A stretch of 64,000 nucleotides of DNA, from assembly GCF_026410385.1 (NCBI RefSeq), contig NZ_JAPMLT010000005.1, positions 62,001 through 126,000 of the forward strand. Direction: 5' to 3'. Made by a program: the position numbers and the translations under genes. Source of the DNA: Tumebacillus lacus. GTDB lineage: Bacteria > Bacillota > Bacilli > Tumebacillales > Tumebacillaceae. The stretch's first letter is position 1. Every line of letters starts with the position of its first letter. The notes beneath the pieces were generated by a model. That model did no database searches. It was not told the DNA's origin and saw only the letters and a program-made list of their open reading frames with translations. Shown here one piece after another: positions 49,077 through 57,419 of this stretch.

Positions 49077-49141
49077 GGAGGCAGGGTTCGAAGGACACGG
49101 ACAGAAACGGCGCGTCTGTTACGGAAGACCTGTGGGCCTCC
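49077..49141 (+). ncRNA. Structured 5' leader element, unassigned
   Basis: Nested arms GGAGGC/GCCTCC (49077-49082, 49136-49141), AGG/CCT (49083-49085, 49129-49131) and ACAGA/TCTGT (49101-49105, 49115-49119) fold into one long bulged hairpin starting near +1 of the transcript. I do not recognise a known riboswitch class. Confidence 0.4.
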
Positions 49142-49172
49142 GCCAATAGACCTCAAAAAGGAGAGATGAAAG

Positions 49173-49535
49173 ATGAAGAAGATCCTGATTTCTGGACTGG
49201 CAGCTGCAATGATGATGGGTGGCTCGGCCTATGCGGTGACCTCGTCTGTGTCGATCAGCTCCACCTCGTCCGGTGTAGACGGCAACATCATCTCGGCCGA
49301 CTATGGCACGATCCAGTCGCAAGGCACCAACAACGCCTCCTCGACCAACGTGCTCTGGAGCGAACTGTACCAGAGCATCACCGGCCCGGACACCCGCGTC
49401 GGCGGCGTCGCGTTGAGCCCTGGTGCGACCCAGTCGTTCTCCAACTCGGTGGCGGCAGGAAACTTCTATCACCACCTCGATCCGGACGGTGCGTATGCGA
49501 CCGGATGCAACGGCAGCGGGTATTCCGTCTATTAA
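49173..49535 (+). CDS. Small secreted Ser/Asn-rich protein
   Basis: A 120-residue product with a signal peptide (ILISGLAAAMMMGGSAYA) and a mature chain of about 98 residues rich in Ser, Gly, Asn and Thr (SSVSISSTSSGVDGNIIS). It ends NFYHHLDPDGAYATGCNGSGYSVY, with one Cys. There is no membrane helix and no recognised domain. GGAGAG lies seven bases before the ATG. It is divergent from the HTH-TPR regulator, and its leader is structured. It might be a secreted target or a peptide precursor of that regulator; both ideas are inference. Confidence 0.65.
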   Translation: MKKILISGLAAAMMMGGSAYAVTSSVSISSTSSGVDGNIISADYGTIQSQGTNNASSTNVLWSELYQSITGPDTRVGGVALSPGATQSFSNSVAAGNFYHHLDPDGAYATGCNGSGYSVY

Positions 49536-49650
49536 TGCGTAATTCGTGACAGACACGAGTGCTTTGAAATAGAGGGCAGAAGAAACGAACGGAAAGAGAG
49601 GAGTGGGCAAGGGGGCTTCTCTCTTTCTCACTTCAAAGGAGGGACGCATC

Positions 49651-51708
49651 ATGGGAAAAGGGACCCGTTCATGGATCAGTTCATGGAAGATTGAATTACG
49701 GCTCATCACGCGCAGCAGGTGGACATGGATCATGCTCGCTCTCGGGCTGGCGATGGTCGGAATTCAGTTTTTCAGCCGGATGGGGACAGACGATCCGGGC
49801 CTCGCGTTGCACGCGACCGCCTTTATCGTCGCAGGCGGGATCTTCGTCTCACTGGTGGCAGGTCTCGCGTTGATCCGGCGGGAGCAGGCCGATGCGGCGG
49901 AGGAAGTGTTTGGCGTCCTGCCTGCGGGACCGAGCAGCAAGGCGGGCGGGAAAGTGCTTGCTCTGCTGACGATGGTGGCAGCTTTTCTCGCGCTGTCGCT
50001 GTGGGCGGTGTTTGCATTGTTTGCTTGGCGGGAGGTGCCGGGCGTGTTTTACGGGCGAGCGACAGCGTATCTGCTGTTGTACTGGGCGGTGCCGTTTGTG
50101 ATCGCGGGGCTGATCGGGATGGCCGTCGGGATCTGGGTCAAGTCGCGGCTGGTGTATCTGCTCTTCGCCGCGATCTGGGTGCTGATCGGGCCGTTCAATC
50201 TGTCGCTGATGGAACAGGCGATGGTGACGTTTGCCGTCGATCTCACCGCGCCGCTCGCGTGGCTCAACCTCGGGCAGACCGATCCGAACGCGCCGTATGA
50301 TCCGGTGTACGGGCTGCCGATGGAGATCCGCCGCTGGGTGCAAAAAGGGGTGTGGTTGCTGGTTGCGGTGTGCCTGCTGCTGCTCGCCTTGAAGCGACGG
50401 GGCGCGGTGCTGCTCGTGCCGCTGGTGCTGGCCATTCCGTTGCTCGTGCTGTACAACCAGGAGTCGCAGGTGGTGAACACGAGATATGAAGCGGATTCGG
50501 TGCAACGAAACGACTGGCTGTACTACCGGGATCACGGGCAGCCGGCGTTTGCGGCGGACGACTCGTACCGGATCACGGCGTATGACATCGATCTGCGGAC
50601 ACATCGGCTGTTGCAGGCCGATGTGACGATGGAAGTGGTGCCGGAGCGTGCGGTGCGCGAGATCGTGTTTACGCTCTATCATCAGTTGCGGGTGCGGGAC
50701 GTGAAGGTGCAAGGGAAGGCGGCCGCGTTTGAGCAGCGGGAGGATCAGGTGCGGGTGACGTTTGCAGAGACGGTGGCGGAGGGGCAGGTGCAGAACGTGC
50801 GAGTGTCGTATGCGGGGATCTCGTCTCCGGCGTTTTTTGCCAACGAGCAGGCGGTGCTCCTCCCGGCGTATTTTCCGTGGTATCCGCAGGAAGGGTCGCG
50901 ACAGGCGATGACGCTTCGGGGAGCGGATCTGATTCGTAACGGGCCAGACGAGCTGTACGGGCAGGCTCCGGAGCGGGAGGTCTCCTACTCGTTGCGCTAT
51001 GACGGGCCACAGCCGATGTATACCAACCTCACCGGGAGCGGCAAGGCTCCGAACGGGTTGACGGTGACGGCCGGGCCGCTGACGGAGCGGATGGTCGGCG
51101 GGACGCGGGTGGTGCTGCCCGATTCGTTTTATCGGGGGGCCGCGCAGGTGCCCGGCTTTTTGCGGGACCAAGCGGCATATCGGAGTGAGATCGAACGGGA
51201 CCTCGGCCTGCCTGAACGGGAGGCGGCGTCGCAGGTGTTCTTTCTCTCTGTGCCCCGCGAGACGGTGTCCGACCCGGATCTGGAGTGGCACCTCGGGGAT
51301 CACAGCATCGTCAGCGTGACGCAGATGTTCAACCACGGGGGGCTGTTTGCCGACCGGTATCTGATCGCTTCGTCCGCTCTGAACGAAGCGGTGCGCACGC
51401 CCGAGTATCTGGCGCAGAGCGGCGAGATGCGGATGCTGTTTCAACGGGCGTATCTGTATGGGTACGGGACGAGGAACGGGTGGTATCGGGCGAACGACAG
51501 ACCGCCCCTCAAGATTGTAGCAGAAGACGATCTGCGGGTGAAAAACAAAGAAGGCTCAGAAAATACGCGGAAATTGATCAGCTATCTCGATCAACACATG
51601 CACGACCGAGCGGAGATGCAAGCCTTTTTCCGCGCCTGGCTGGCGGAGATGAACGGCGGCACGCCGGTGGACTGGCCGCGCATGCTCGGTCTGCTGGAGA
51701 AAAAATAG
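49651..51708 (+). CDS. ABC-2 permease fused to an M1-peptidase-like domain lacking the zinc motif
   Basis: A 685-residue protein. The first 270 residues hold about seven membrane helices (WIMLALGLAMVGIQFF, ATAFIVAGGIFVSLVAGLALI, LLTMVAAFLALSLWAVFALFAW, YLLLYWAVPFVIAGLIGMAVGIW, LVYLLFAAIWVLIGPF, GVWLLVAVCLLLLAL). After residue 300 comes an extracytoplasmic part like the N-terminal domain of M1 aminopeptidases (YRITAYDIDLRTHRLLQADVTMEV). The region where HExxH should follow reads DRYLIASSALNEAV with no HExxH anywhere, so proteolysis is unlikely. The ATPase gene is 17 bases downstream. GGAGGG precedes the ATG. Confidence 0.8.
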   Translation: MGKGTRSWISSWKIELRLITRSRWTWIMLALGLAMVGIQFFSRMGTDDPGLALHATAFIVAGGIFVSLVAGLALIRREQADAAEEVFGVLPAGPSSKAGGKVLALLTMVAAFLALSLWAVFALFAWREVPGVFYGRATAYLLLYWAVPFVIAGLIGMAVGIWVKSRLVYLLFAAIWVLIGPFNLSLMEQAMVTFAVDLTAPLAWLNLGQTDPNAPYDPVYGLPMEIRRWVQKGVWLLVAVCLLLLALKRRGAVLLVPLVLAIPLLVLYNQESQVVNTRYEADSVQRNDWLYYRDHGQPAFAADDSYRITAYDIDLRTHRLLQADVTMEVVPERAVREIVFTLYHQLRVRDVKVQGKAAAFEQREDQVRVTFAETVAEGQVQNVRVSYAGISSPAFFANEQAVLLPAYFPWYPQEGSRQAMTLRGADLIRNGPDELYGQAPEREVSYSLRYDGPQPMYTNLTGSGKAPNGLTVTAGPLTERMVGGTRVVLPDSFYRGAAQVPGFLRDQAAYRSEIERDLGLPEREAASQVFFLSVPRETVSDPDLEWHLGDHSIVSVTQMFNHGGLFADRYLIASSALNEAVRTPEYLAQSGEMRMLFQRAYLYGYGTRNGWYRANDRPPLKIVAEDDLRVKNKEGSENTRKLISYLDQHMHDRAEMQAFFRAWLAEMNGGTPVDWPRMLGLLEKK

Positions 51709-51725
51709 GAGGGGGATGCTTACCG

Positions 51726-52586
51726 ATGGACAACCTGATCATCGACCGACTGGTTAAAAAATACGACAAACACACCGCGCTGAACGATGTCTCGCTGGAG
51801 ATCACACCTGGCATGTACGGGCTGCTCGGCCCAAACGGTGCGGGAAAGACGACGTTGATGCGCGTCCTGACCACGCTGCTCCCGGCGACGGAAGGTGAGA
51901 TTCGCCTCGGGTCGGTCAGTTGGAAGCAGGCCGACGATGTGCGGCGGATCACAGGATATCTCCCGCAAAAATTTGCCCTGTACAAACACATCCGCGTCGA
52001 GGAGGTGCTGGATCACGTCGCCGTGCTCAAAGGGGTGGGTGACCGCAGACGGGAGATCGAGACGATCCTCGAACAGGTCAACCTGACGGAGCACCGCAAG
52101 AAAAAAATGGGGCAGCTCTCCGGCGGCATGGTGCGCCGCGTCGGCATCGCCCAAGCGCTGCTCGGCGATCCGCGGCTCGTCGTCGTCGACGAACCGACAG
52201 CGGGGCTTGACCCGGAGGAGCGCATTCGGTTTCGCCGTCTCCTGCGCTCCCTCGGACGGGACAAGATCGTGCTGATCTCCACCCATATCGTCGAGGACAT
52301 CGAAGCGACTTGCGACCGGGCCGCGATCCTCCACAAAGGGCGGCTGGTGGAACAGGGGAGCATCGACCGTCTCGGCGGATTGGCGACGGGCAAAGTATGG
52401 GTGCTGACCGTGCCGCAGCAGGACTTCTATGAAGTCGCGGAGGCGTACGACGTGATCGCCTCCCATCGCCTCGGCGACCGCTACCGCCTGCGCATCCTCG
52501 CCGACACGCCGCCGCCGGGAGCGGTCTGCGCGGCTCCGACGCTGGAGGACGGCTATCTGTACGCGATGAGGCGGGATGCGTCATGA
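51726..52586 (+). CDS. ABC transporter ATP-binding protein
   Basis: A 286-residue ATPase: Walker A GPNGAGKTT near residue 36, Q-loop in GYLPQKFALYKHI, signature LSGGMVRRVGIAQAL, Walker B RLVVVDEPTAGLDPEE and His in LISTHIVEDIE. The ATG at 51726 follows GGAGGGGG; the longer frame overlaps the permease gene and is not used. It works with the large M1-like permease upstream and the small permease downstream, which overlaps it by four bases. Confidence 0.92.
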   Translation: MDNLIIDRLVKKYDKHTALNDVSLEITPGMYGLLGPNGAGKTTLMRVLTTLLPATEGEIRLGSVSWKQADDVRRITGYLPQKFALYKHIRVEEVLDHVAVLKGVGDRRREIETILEQVNLTEHRKKKMGQLSGGMVRRVGIAQALLGDPRLVVVDEPTAGLDPEERIRFRRLLRSLGRDKIVLISTHIVEDIEATCDRAAILHKGRLVEQGSIDRLGGLATGKVWVLTVPQQDFYEVAEAYDVIASHRLGDRYRLRILADTPPPGAVCAAPTLEDGYLYAMRRDAS

Positions 52587-53212
52587 GAACGGCGATGCGG
52601 TTTGATCTGCGCTTCGACTGGCGCGTCATGGGTACCGCCGCCTATGTTCCGCTGATCGTCGCCGTCGTGATGACGCTGTTCGAGCCGCTGATGAGGGGCT
52701 CGCTGAGGCAGTTGATCCCGGCGTTGGAGTTCATCTGGCCGCTGTTTGCAGCATGGTGGAGCATCTTTCTCTTCCAAGACGTGCTGGAAGAGCCGGGCGG
52801 GGAGACGATTTTCTCCTACCCGGTGTCGCGGTTCTCCCTCGGCATCGCACGGGCGGCCGTCTTTTTCCTCGGCTATGCGATGCTGACGGCGTGGGTCGTC
52901 GGTGTGATCGACTTTTCGCTGTCGCTGTTTGTGCAACTGCTCGCAGAATGCTATTTCTACGCGGGTCTCGGCTTTTTCGCGATGACCCTCCTCCGTCGCA
53001 CCGGCTGGTCGCTCAGCGTCGCGTTCTGCTACGCGGGGATGCAGATCTTGACGGGCGGGAAGTTGATCCCGTTGTTGAACGTGTACCTGTTTAACCAAGA
53101 GCTGTTGCCGCTCGATCTCGTCCTGCAACACTCGCTCCCGACGCTCGTTATGGGCACTGTGCTTTGGGGGATGGGGCAGTGGAGTTTTCAAAAGAGTGGG
53201 GCGTATCATTAA
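52583..53212 (+). CDS. ABC transporter membrane subunit
   Basis: A 209-residue membrane protein with about six hydrophobic segments (VPLIVAVVMTLFEPLM, FIWPLFAAWWSIFLF, RAAVFFLGYAMLTAWVVGVIDF, LFVQLLAECYFYAGLGFFAM, VAFCYAGMQIL, LVMGTVLWGMGQW). It is the second permease of the three-gene ABC unit. SYPVSRFSLGIARA is like the cytosolic coupling segment of ABC-2 permeases. It ends at a terminator. Confidence 0.82.
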   Translation: MRTAMRFDLRFDWRVMGTAAYVPLIVAVVMTLFEPLMRGSLRQLIPALEFIWPLFAAWWSIFLFQDVLEEPGGETIFSYPVSRFSLGIARAAVFFLGYAMLTAWVVGVIDFSLSLFVQLLAECYFYAGLGFFAMTLLRRTGWSLSVAFCYAGMQILTGGKLIPLLNVYLFNQELLPLDLVLQHSLPTLVMGTVLWGMGQWSFQKSGAYH

Positions 53213-53214
53213 CA

Positions 53215-53242
53215 AAAAACCTGAGCCTTGGCTCAGGTTTTC
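53215..53242 (+). terminator. Rho-independent terminator of the ABC operon
   Basis: AAAACCTGAGCC pairs with GGCTCAGGTTTT around two bases. Confidence 0.85.
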
Positions 53243-53249
53243 AAATTTA

Positions 53250-53279
53250 TTGACAAGATTATCGAAGGAGTAGTAAAAT
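53250..53279 (+). promoter_or_regulatory. Promoter of the putative toxin/immunity pair
   Basis: TTGACA and TAAAAT with an 18-base spacer, 47 bases before the GTG start of the next gene. Confidence 0.65.
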
Positions 53280-53326
53280 GACGATTAATTCCACCTATAA
53301 CAAAATTATCCTAAAGGGGGATCATC

Positions 53327-54697
53327 GTGTTTGATTTGAGGAGTATGCCAAGAATTTCAGCCGACAAAGGAATTGTAACGAACATCGGTCATTCATCCAG
53401 CAAGTCGTCAAACAGTGCTAGTTCGGCAAATACTGCGATCACGAAATCTACCCAAAAGACAACCCCAACTCCCACGTCTGTTTCAGCCGCAAAAACGTCA
53501 GCGGTCGTGATCCTTACGATTAGCGAGAAGGCAAGGATCGCAGCCGCTACCTCTTCGGCGACTACATCATTACACAAGGGTCAGTATATGGCACCAGACA
53601 AGGGAAAGGTTTATGCTCACGAAGTTACGGATGGGTACTCGCCTTCTTACAAGCCTCCAGTAAATCCACCGCGAATCTCGAACATGCCCGACTCGGAAGT
53701 TCGATATGTGAATCAGAACAGTACACCTGAAGTTTCAGGCAACAAATCAACGGGGCAGATCACTTATAAAAGCGGCAACACAACACAGGTGATATCGGAC
53801 CGTGACCCATACAAAGCGGCTGTCACCGGGAAGTATGATCAGCTTAAAGACAATGAGGCTGTCAGCAAGGCATTTAATAAGCAGGACAAGCAAGCGCTCA
53901 ACGAAGCAGTGGTTGCAATGAAAGAGGTCTATGCGGATGCAGTGAAAAATGGGGACACTGCGAGACGGGATGCTGCAGCAAAAATGGCTGATGATCTCAG
54001 ATGGAGGGGGGCTTCGATTGGAGCGGACGTCACACTTGATGAAGCGAGAAAGATCGTGCAACAAAGCAAATCGACATATTCTGATGCAATAAAAGGATTG
54101 ATCCCGACTGCTACCCAAAGCCCCTTGCAACATACGGGTTACAGTTTTATTACTCAGCAACGCGGGGCATCTGTATTAGAAATCAGGGATGACCTTGCTG
54201 GACGAAAAGATAAGGTCACGGGGGCACCGAAAGGGGATTGGGCATTCCGGGTAGATTCCCCTCATAAGGGGGCAGATTATTATCACTTCAATGCAAATAC
54301 TAATCTGCACCCAGGCAATCGGCTGGTCAGTGACTTCGATCATAAACCCATCTCTGAGAACACATATAACGCTGCGAAAAATGCAAGTCAAATTGCAAAC
54401 GGTATTTCTACTGGAGGTAAAGTGCTTGGCAGTGTCGGGATTGTGATGGATGCCGCGAATATCTATAATGGTTTCGAGGCTGACGGAGGAAAAGTAGGCA
54501 CTCAAACTGTTAAGGCAACAACAGCCGCCGCCGCTGGTTGGGCAGGTGCTTATGCCGGAGCGGAGGTTGGCGCTTGGGCGGGAGGTTCCGTAGGGACTGC
54601 GGTGTTCCCGGGACCAGGCACAGCGGTAGGTGGGTTTGTAGGCGGGATAGTTGGCGGAGTTGCAGGTGCTGTTGGACTCAGTAGGTTATTAAAATAG
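53327..54697 (+). CDS. Putative secreted/polymorphic toxin-like protein with glycine-zipper C-terminus
   Basis: A 456-residue protein of unknown family. The N-terminal 90 residues are Ser/Thr/Ala-rich and probably disordered (HSSSKSSNSASSANTAIT). The middle is hydrophilic and helical (AVVAMKEVYADAVKNGDTARR), followed by a compact segment GDWAFRVDSPHKGADYYHFN. The last 85 residues alternate Gly and Ala with small hydrophobics (GAYAGAEVGAWAGGSVGTAV, GFVGGIVGGVAGAVGLSRLL), a glycine-zipper membrane-inserting pattern seen in pore-forming bacteriocins and effector tails. It has no classical signal peptide. The GTG start follows AAAGGGGG. The pair is visibly poorer in G+C than its surroundings. Confidence 0.55.
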   Translation: MFDLRSMPRISADKGIVTNIGHSSSKSSNSASSANTAITKSTQKTTPTPTSVSAAKTSAVVILTISEKARIAAATSSATTSLHKGQYMAPDKGKVYAHEVTDGYSPSYKPPVNPPRISNMPDSEVRYVNQNSTPEVSGNKSTGQITYKSGNTTQVISDRDPYKAAVTGKYDQLKDNEAVSKAFNKQDKQALNEAVVAMKEVYADAVKNGDTARRDAAAKMADDLRWRGASIGADVTLDEARKIVQQSKSTYSDAIKGLIPTATQSPLQHTGYSFITQQRGASVLEIRDDLAGRKDKVTGAPKGDWAFRVDSPHKGADYYHFNANTNLHPGNRLVSDFDHKPISENTYNAAKNASQIANGISTGGKVLGSVGIVMDAANIYNGFEADGGKVGTQTVKATTAAAAGWAGAYAGAEVGAWAGGSVGTAVFPGPGTAVGGFVGGIVGGVAGAVGLSRLLK

Positions 54698-54721
54698 GCA
54701 GAGCAGAGCAGGTGATCCGTT

Positions 54722-55243
54722 TTGAACAGAGAGTCTTTGCAGGAAATACGTAAAGTAATGATTCGGAATAACAGAGAAAAACGCATGCTGGAAGTCTCTT
54801 TGCCGATGCTTTTAAAATACTTTAACAATCGCCGAATATGGGATAATCTGTTGATGGAATTGTTGAACCGGTTGCAGAAAGGCAAAAAAACTTTCTATCG
54901 TATCAATGATGAAAGGGAGGCACATGCATATGCGTCTTATCCGGGGGCTTCTCATCTATTAGAAAACGGGGTACTTACTATCACATACCCGTACTCGGAA
55001 GAACTGTTTGATGATCTTTTTTCCAGTGTCTGGAGTTATGATGGAATCTTAAAGATCTTCTGTTGCACGGATCCTGTGACGATTGAAAGTTATACGAGTA
55101 ATTGCCTGTTTACAATCGCTCCGTATAATGACGGAGAGTCGATTGAAATCGGTTATTCATCGGATGAGATCGCCGAGCAATTGATTGAAAAGATTGTAGC
55201 AGTGATTCAATCTTTTGGACTTGCTACGGAGACAGAAATGTAA
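54722..55243 (+). CDS. Hypothetical protein, possible immunity partner
   Basis: A 173-residue soluble, mildly acidic protein, 24 bases after the toxin-like gene. It opens with a basic helix (LQEIRKVMIRNNREKRMLEV), then LPMLLKYFNNRRIWDNLLMELLNRL, then strand-rich sequence (AYASYPGASHLLENGVLTITYPYSEE, GILKIFCCTDPVTIESY). No family recognised. A TTG start at 54722 fits the AGGTG site; the first ATG is deep in the gene. Its A+T-rich codon use matches the gene upstream, so the two came together. An immunity role is inferred from the layout. Confidence 0.6.
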   Translation: MNRESLQEIRKVMIRNNREKRMLEVSLPMLLKYFNNRRIWDNLLMELLNRLQKGKKTFYRINDEREAHAYASYPGASHLLENGVLTITYPYSEELFDDLFSSVWSYDGILKIFCCTDPVTIESYTSNCLFTIAPYNDGESIEIGYSSDEIAEQLIEKIVAVIQSFGLATETEM

Positions 55244-55284
55244 AAAACGCCCAGCTTCTATATAGGAGCCGGGCGTTTCTATTT
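55244..55284. terminator. Terminator between convergent units
   Basis: AAACGCCC pairs with GGGCGTTT with inner GCTTC/GGAGC pairing, A-run before and T-rich sequence after. Confidence 0.82.
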
Positions 55285-55295
55285 CTTAAGCTCAA

Positions 55296-56372
55296 TTACG
55301 CCAGCGCTTTCCAAACTTCGAGTTTGGTTTTGATGCGGCGGATGACTTCGTCGGTGAAGTCGGTGGTGGAAGCGGAGCCGCCGAGGTCGGCGGTGCGGAC
55401 GCCTTCGACGATCGCTTCGAGGGTGGATTCGTAGATCGCGCGGGATGCGAGGTCTGCTTGCTTGTCGTTGAAGAAGGTCAGCATCGACGCAGCAGCCAGG
55501 ATCATCGCCATCGGGTTCGCGACGTTTTTGCCGAACAGACCCGGTGCGGTGCCGTGCGGTGCTTCCGCCATGACGGTCTTGACGTTTTCGTTCTCGTCAA
55601 ACGCCAGCAGCAGGGACTCGGAACCTGCGATGGAGCCGTACATTTGCAGGACGAGGTCGGACAGGCAGTCACCGTCGCGGTTCAGTGCCGGGATGACCAG
55701 CGGCTCACCGGTGGTGTTCAGGAGCAGCGCGTAGGTCGCGTCGATCAACTGCGGGTCGTATTTCACGTCCGCGTAGTTTTTCGCTGCGAGGTCCATCTCT
55801 TCTTTCAGCATGCCTTCATACACCGGGGAGACGGTGAACTTCGGGCCGCCGAACACTTTCGCATTCATTTTGCGCGCCTGTTGGAACGCGTAGTCGGCCA
55901 CGCCGCGGCAGACTTTGCGGGAGATCTTTTCGGTGCGGTACGCGATCTCGTCGGTGCCTTCGCCTTCGCGCCATTCTTTCGCGCCGTAAGCATCGTCAAC
56001 CGCCATGCGGACGACGCAGATCGGAGCGTATACGCCTGCGACCGGCGTGATGCCCGGGATGCGGCGGCCGGTGCGGACGATGACCGTGCCGTCGATGCCT
56101 TTGCGCAGAATCGCGTTCGGAGAGCCGACGTCGCCTTTTACTTCCGGCGTGATGGTCGCCGCTTTGTAGCCGAAGCCATGCTCGACCATTGCTGCAGCCG
56201 CTTCATGTACGACTTCGTTTTTGGTCGCGCGGCGGTTTTCCAGCGACAGGTCGAAGCGCAGGAATTCTACGTTGACGCCGGTCAGGGCCGGGTCGAGTAC
56301 GCGCAGGCCTTCTTCCAGCAGTTCTTGTCCGGTTTGGTCGCCTTCCATGACGACGATCGTTTTCTTTTCCAT
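55296..56372 (-). CDS. Isocitrate/isopropylmalate-type dehydrogenase
   Basis: A 358-residue NAD(P)-dependent beta-decarboxylating dehydrogenase. The N-terminus reads VVMEGDQTGQELLEEGLRVL in place of the usual GDGIGPE motif. The substrate region has SPNAILRKGIDGTVIVRTGRRIPG, the metal Asp region is NRDGDCLSDLVLQMYGSIAGSESLL, and the cofactor loop is EAPHGTAPGLFGKNVANPMAMILAAASML. It is not clearly LeuB or Icd; the shorter length and Asp/Gln changes suggest a paralogue for isocitrate, homoisocitrate or a malate analogue. The ATG at 56372 is eight bases after GAGG. The IclR gene upstream may control it. Confidence 0.85.
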   Translation of the reverse strand: MEKKTIVVMEGDQTGQELLEEGLRVLDPALTGVNVEFLRFDLSLENRRATKNEVVHEAAAAMVEHGFGYKAATITPEVKGDVGSPNAILRKGIDGTVIVRTGRRIPGITPVAGVYAPICVVRMAVDDAYGAKEWREGEGTDEIAYRTEKISRKVCRGVADYAFQQARKMNAKVFGGPKFTVSPVYEGMLKEEMDLAAKNYADVKYDPQLIDATYALLLNTTGEPLVIPALNRDGDCLSDLVLQMYGSIAGSESLLLAFDENENVKTVMAEAPHGTAPGLFGKNVANPMAMILAAASMLTFFNDKQADLASRAIYESTLEAIVEGVRTADLGGSASTTDFTDEVIRRIKTKLEVWKALA

Positions 56373-56512
56373 GATGGTCACCTCTTCGAAAAAATAAGTG
56401 CAGTTGTGTGGAGTCTCAGGTGCGGGGTACAGGTCGCCTGCGGTGCGAGAACGGCTATGTAACCGAGCCAGATAGCGCTTCTTCTCTCTACTGTGCCCTA
56501 ACTTTGCACAGA

Positions 56513-57268
56513 TTAGTGAGACAGCATCTTGGTCAGCATCTCGGCGGATTTGCGCACTTCCTGGGCGAATCGCTCGACCGCTTCCGGTGTGAAGCGGTCG
56601 ACCGGGCCGGAGATCGAGAGGGCGGCGACGGCCTCGCCGTTGCGTCCCCGGATCGGGGCGGCGACGGCAGCTGCGCCAGGTTCGCGCTCTTCGATGGAGA
56701 CCGCGTAGCCCGACTCGCGCACTTGCTGCAGCGCGTGGCGGAACTCATCGCGGCTCAACTCCGGCGGCCAAGAGGAATCGGTCATCAATTCTTCGAGCAG
56801 CTCCTCGGAGGAGTAGGCGAGCAGAACTTTGCCGGACGCTCCCACATACAGCGGCAACCGTCGACCGACGTTGGCGACGCGGCGGACCGGCTGCTTGCTT
56901 TCGATCGCTTGGATGCGGATGCGCTCGATACCGGAGAGGACGTACAAAGAGATCGTCTCCCCCAACAGGTCGCGCAGCCGGGTCATCTCCGGCGAGACGA
57001 TGGAGGAGAGGTCATCCGACTGGTAGACGTTCGACACAAGTTCCAGCACACTCCAGCCGAGGCGGTATTTTTCCGTCTGCGGGTGACGCCTGATGAACCC
57101 TTTGCTTTCGAGGGAGGCAAGCAGGCGATGAACGGTGCTCTTGTGCAAGCCGATGCGCTTGGCGATATCGGACAGTCCCAGTTCCGTTTCACTTCCCGCA
57201 AAGCAGAGCAGGATGTCCAACGCGCGTTCCACGGCGCGCACTGTGCCTTTTTCTTGTTCACCGGCCAT
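56513..57268 (-). CDS. IclR-family transcription regulator
   Basis: A 251-residue regulator. The winged HTH is at residues 10-75 (RALDILLCFAGSETELGLSD, GLHKSTVHRLLASLESKGFI), and the C-terminal effector domain has VGRRLPLYVGASGKVLLAY, SIEEREPGAAAVAAPIRGRNG and ALSISGPVDRF. Family members bind small metabolites such as acetate, pyruvate or aromatic acids. The ATG at 57268 follows AAGGGG. An inverted repeat lies over its promoter, suggesting autoregulation. It lies about 140 bases upstream of the dehydrogenase gene on the same strand. Confidence 0.92.
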   Translation of the reverse strand: MAGEQEKGTVRAVERALDILLCFAGSETELGLSDIAKRIGLHKSTVHRLLASLESKGFIRRHPQTEKYRLGWSVLELVSNVYQSDDLSSIVSPEMTRLRDLLGETISLYVLSGIERIRIQAIESKQPVRRVANVGRRLPLYVGASGKVLLAYSSEELLEELMTDSSWPPELSRDEFRHALQQVRESGYAVSIEEREPGAAAVAAPIRGRNGEAVAALSISGPVDRFTPEAVERFAQEVRKSAEMLTKMLSH

Positions 57269-57289
57269 TGTCAACCACCCCTTCGATGG

Positions 57290-57320
57290 GTTTCATTAGG
57301 TGAAACCACGTTTCATTATA
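57290..57320 (-). promoter_or_regulatory. IclR gene promoter and inverted-repeat operator
   Basis: GTTTCA and TGAAAC flank TTAGG (57290-57306), a perfect inverted repeat. A third GTTTCA half-site (57310-57315) touches a minus-strand TATAAT (57315-57320) with a weak TTTCCG -35 upstream. The operator covers -10 to +1, as expected of an autorepressor. Confidence 0.6.
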
Positions 57321-57419
57321 TAGTATACCACGGGTGTCGGAAAGGTAAAAGGGGGTAAGGCATAGGGTAGGGAGGAGAACGCGGGCGCGCATTTGCCCAT
57401 CAAAGGAGGGACCCTCCCC

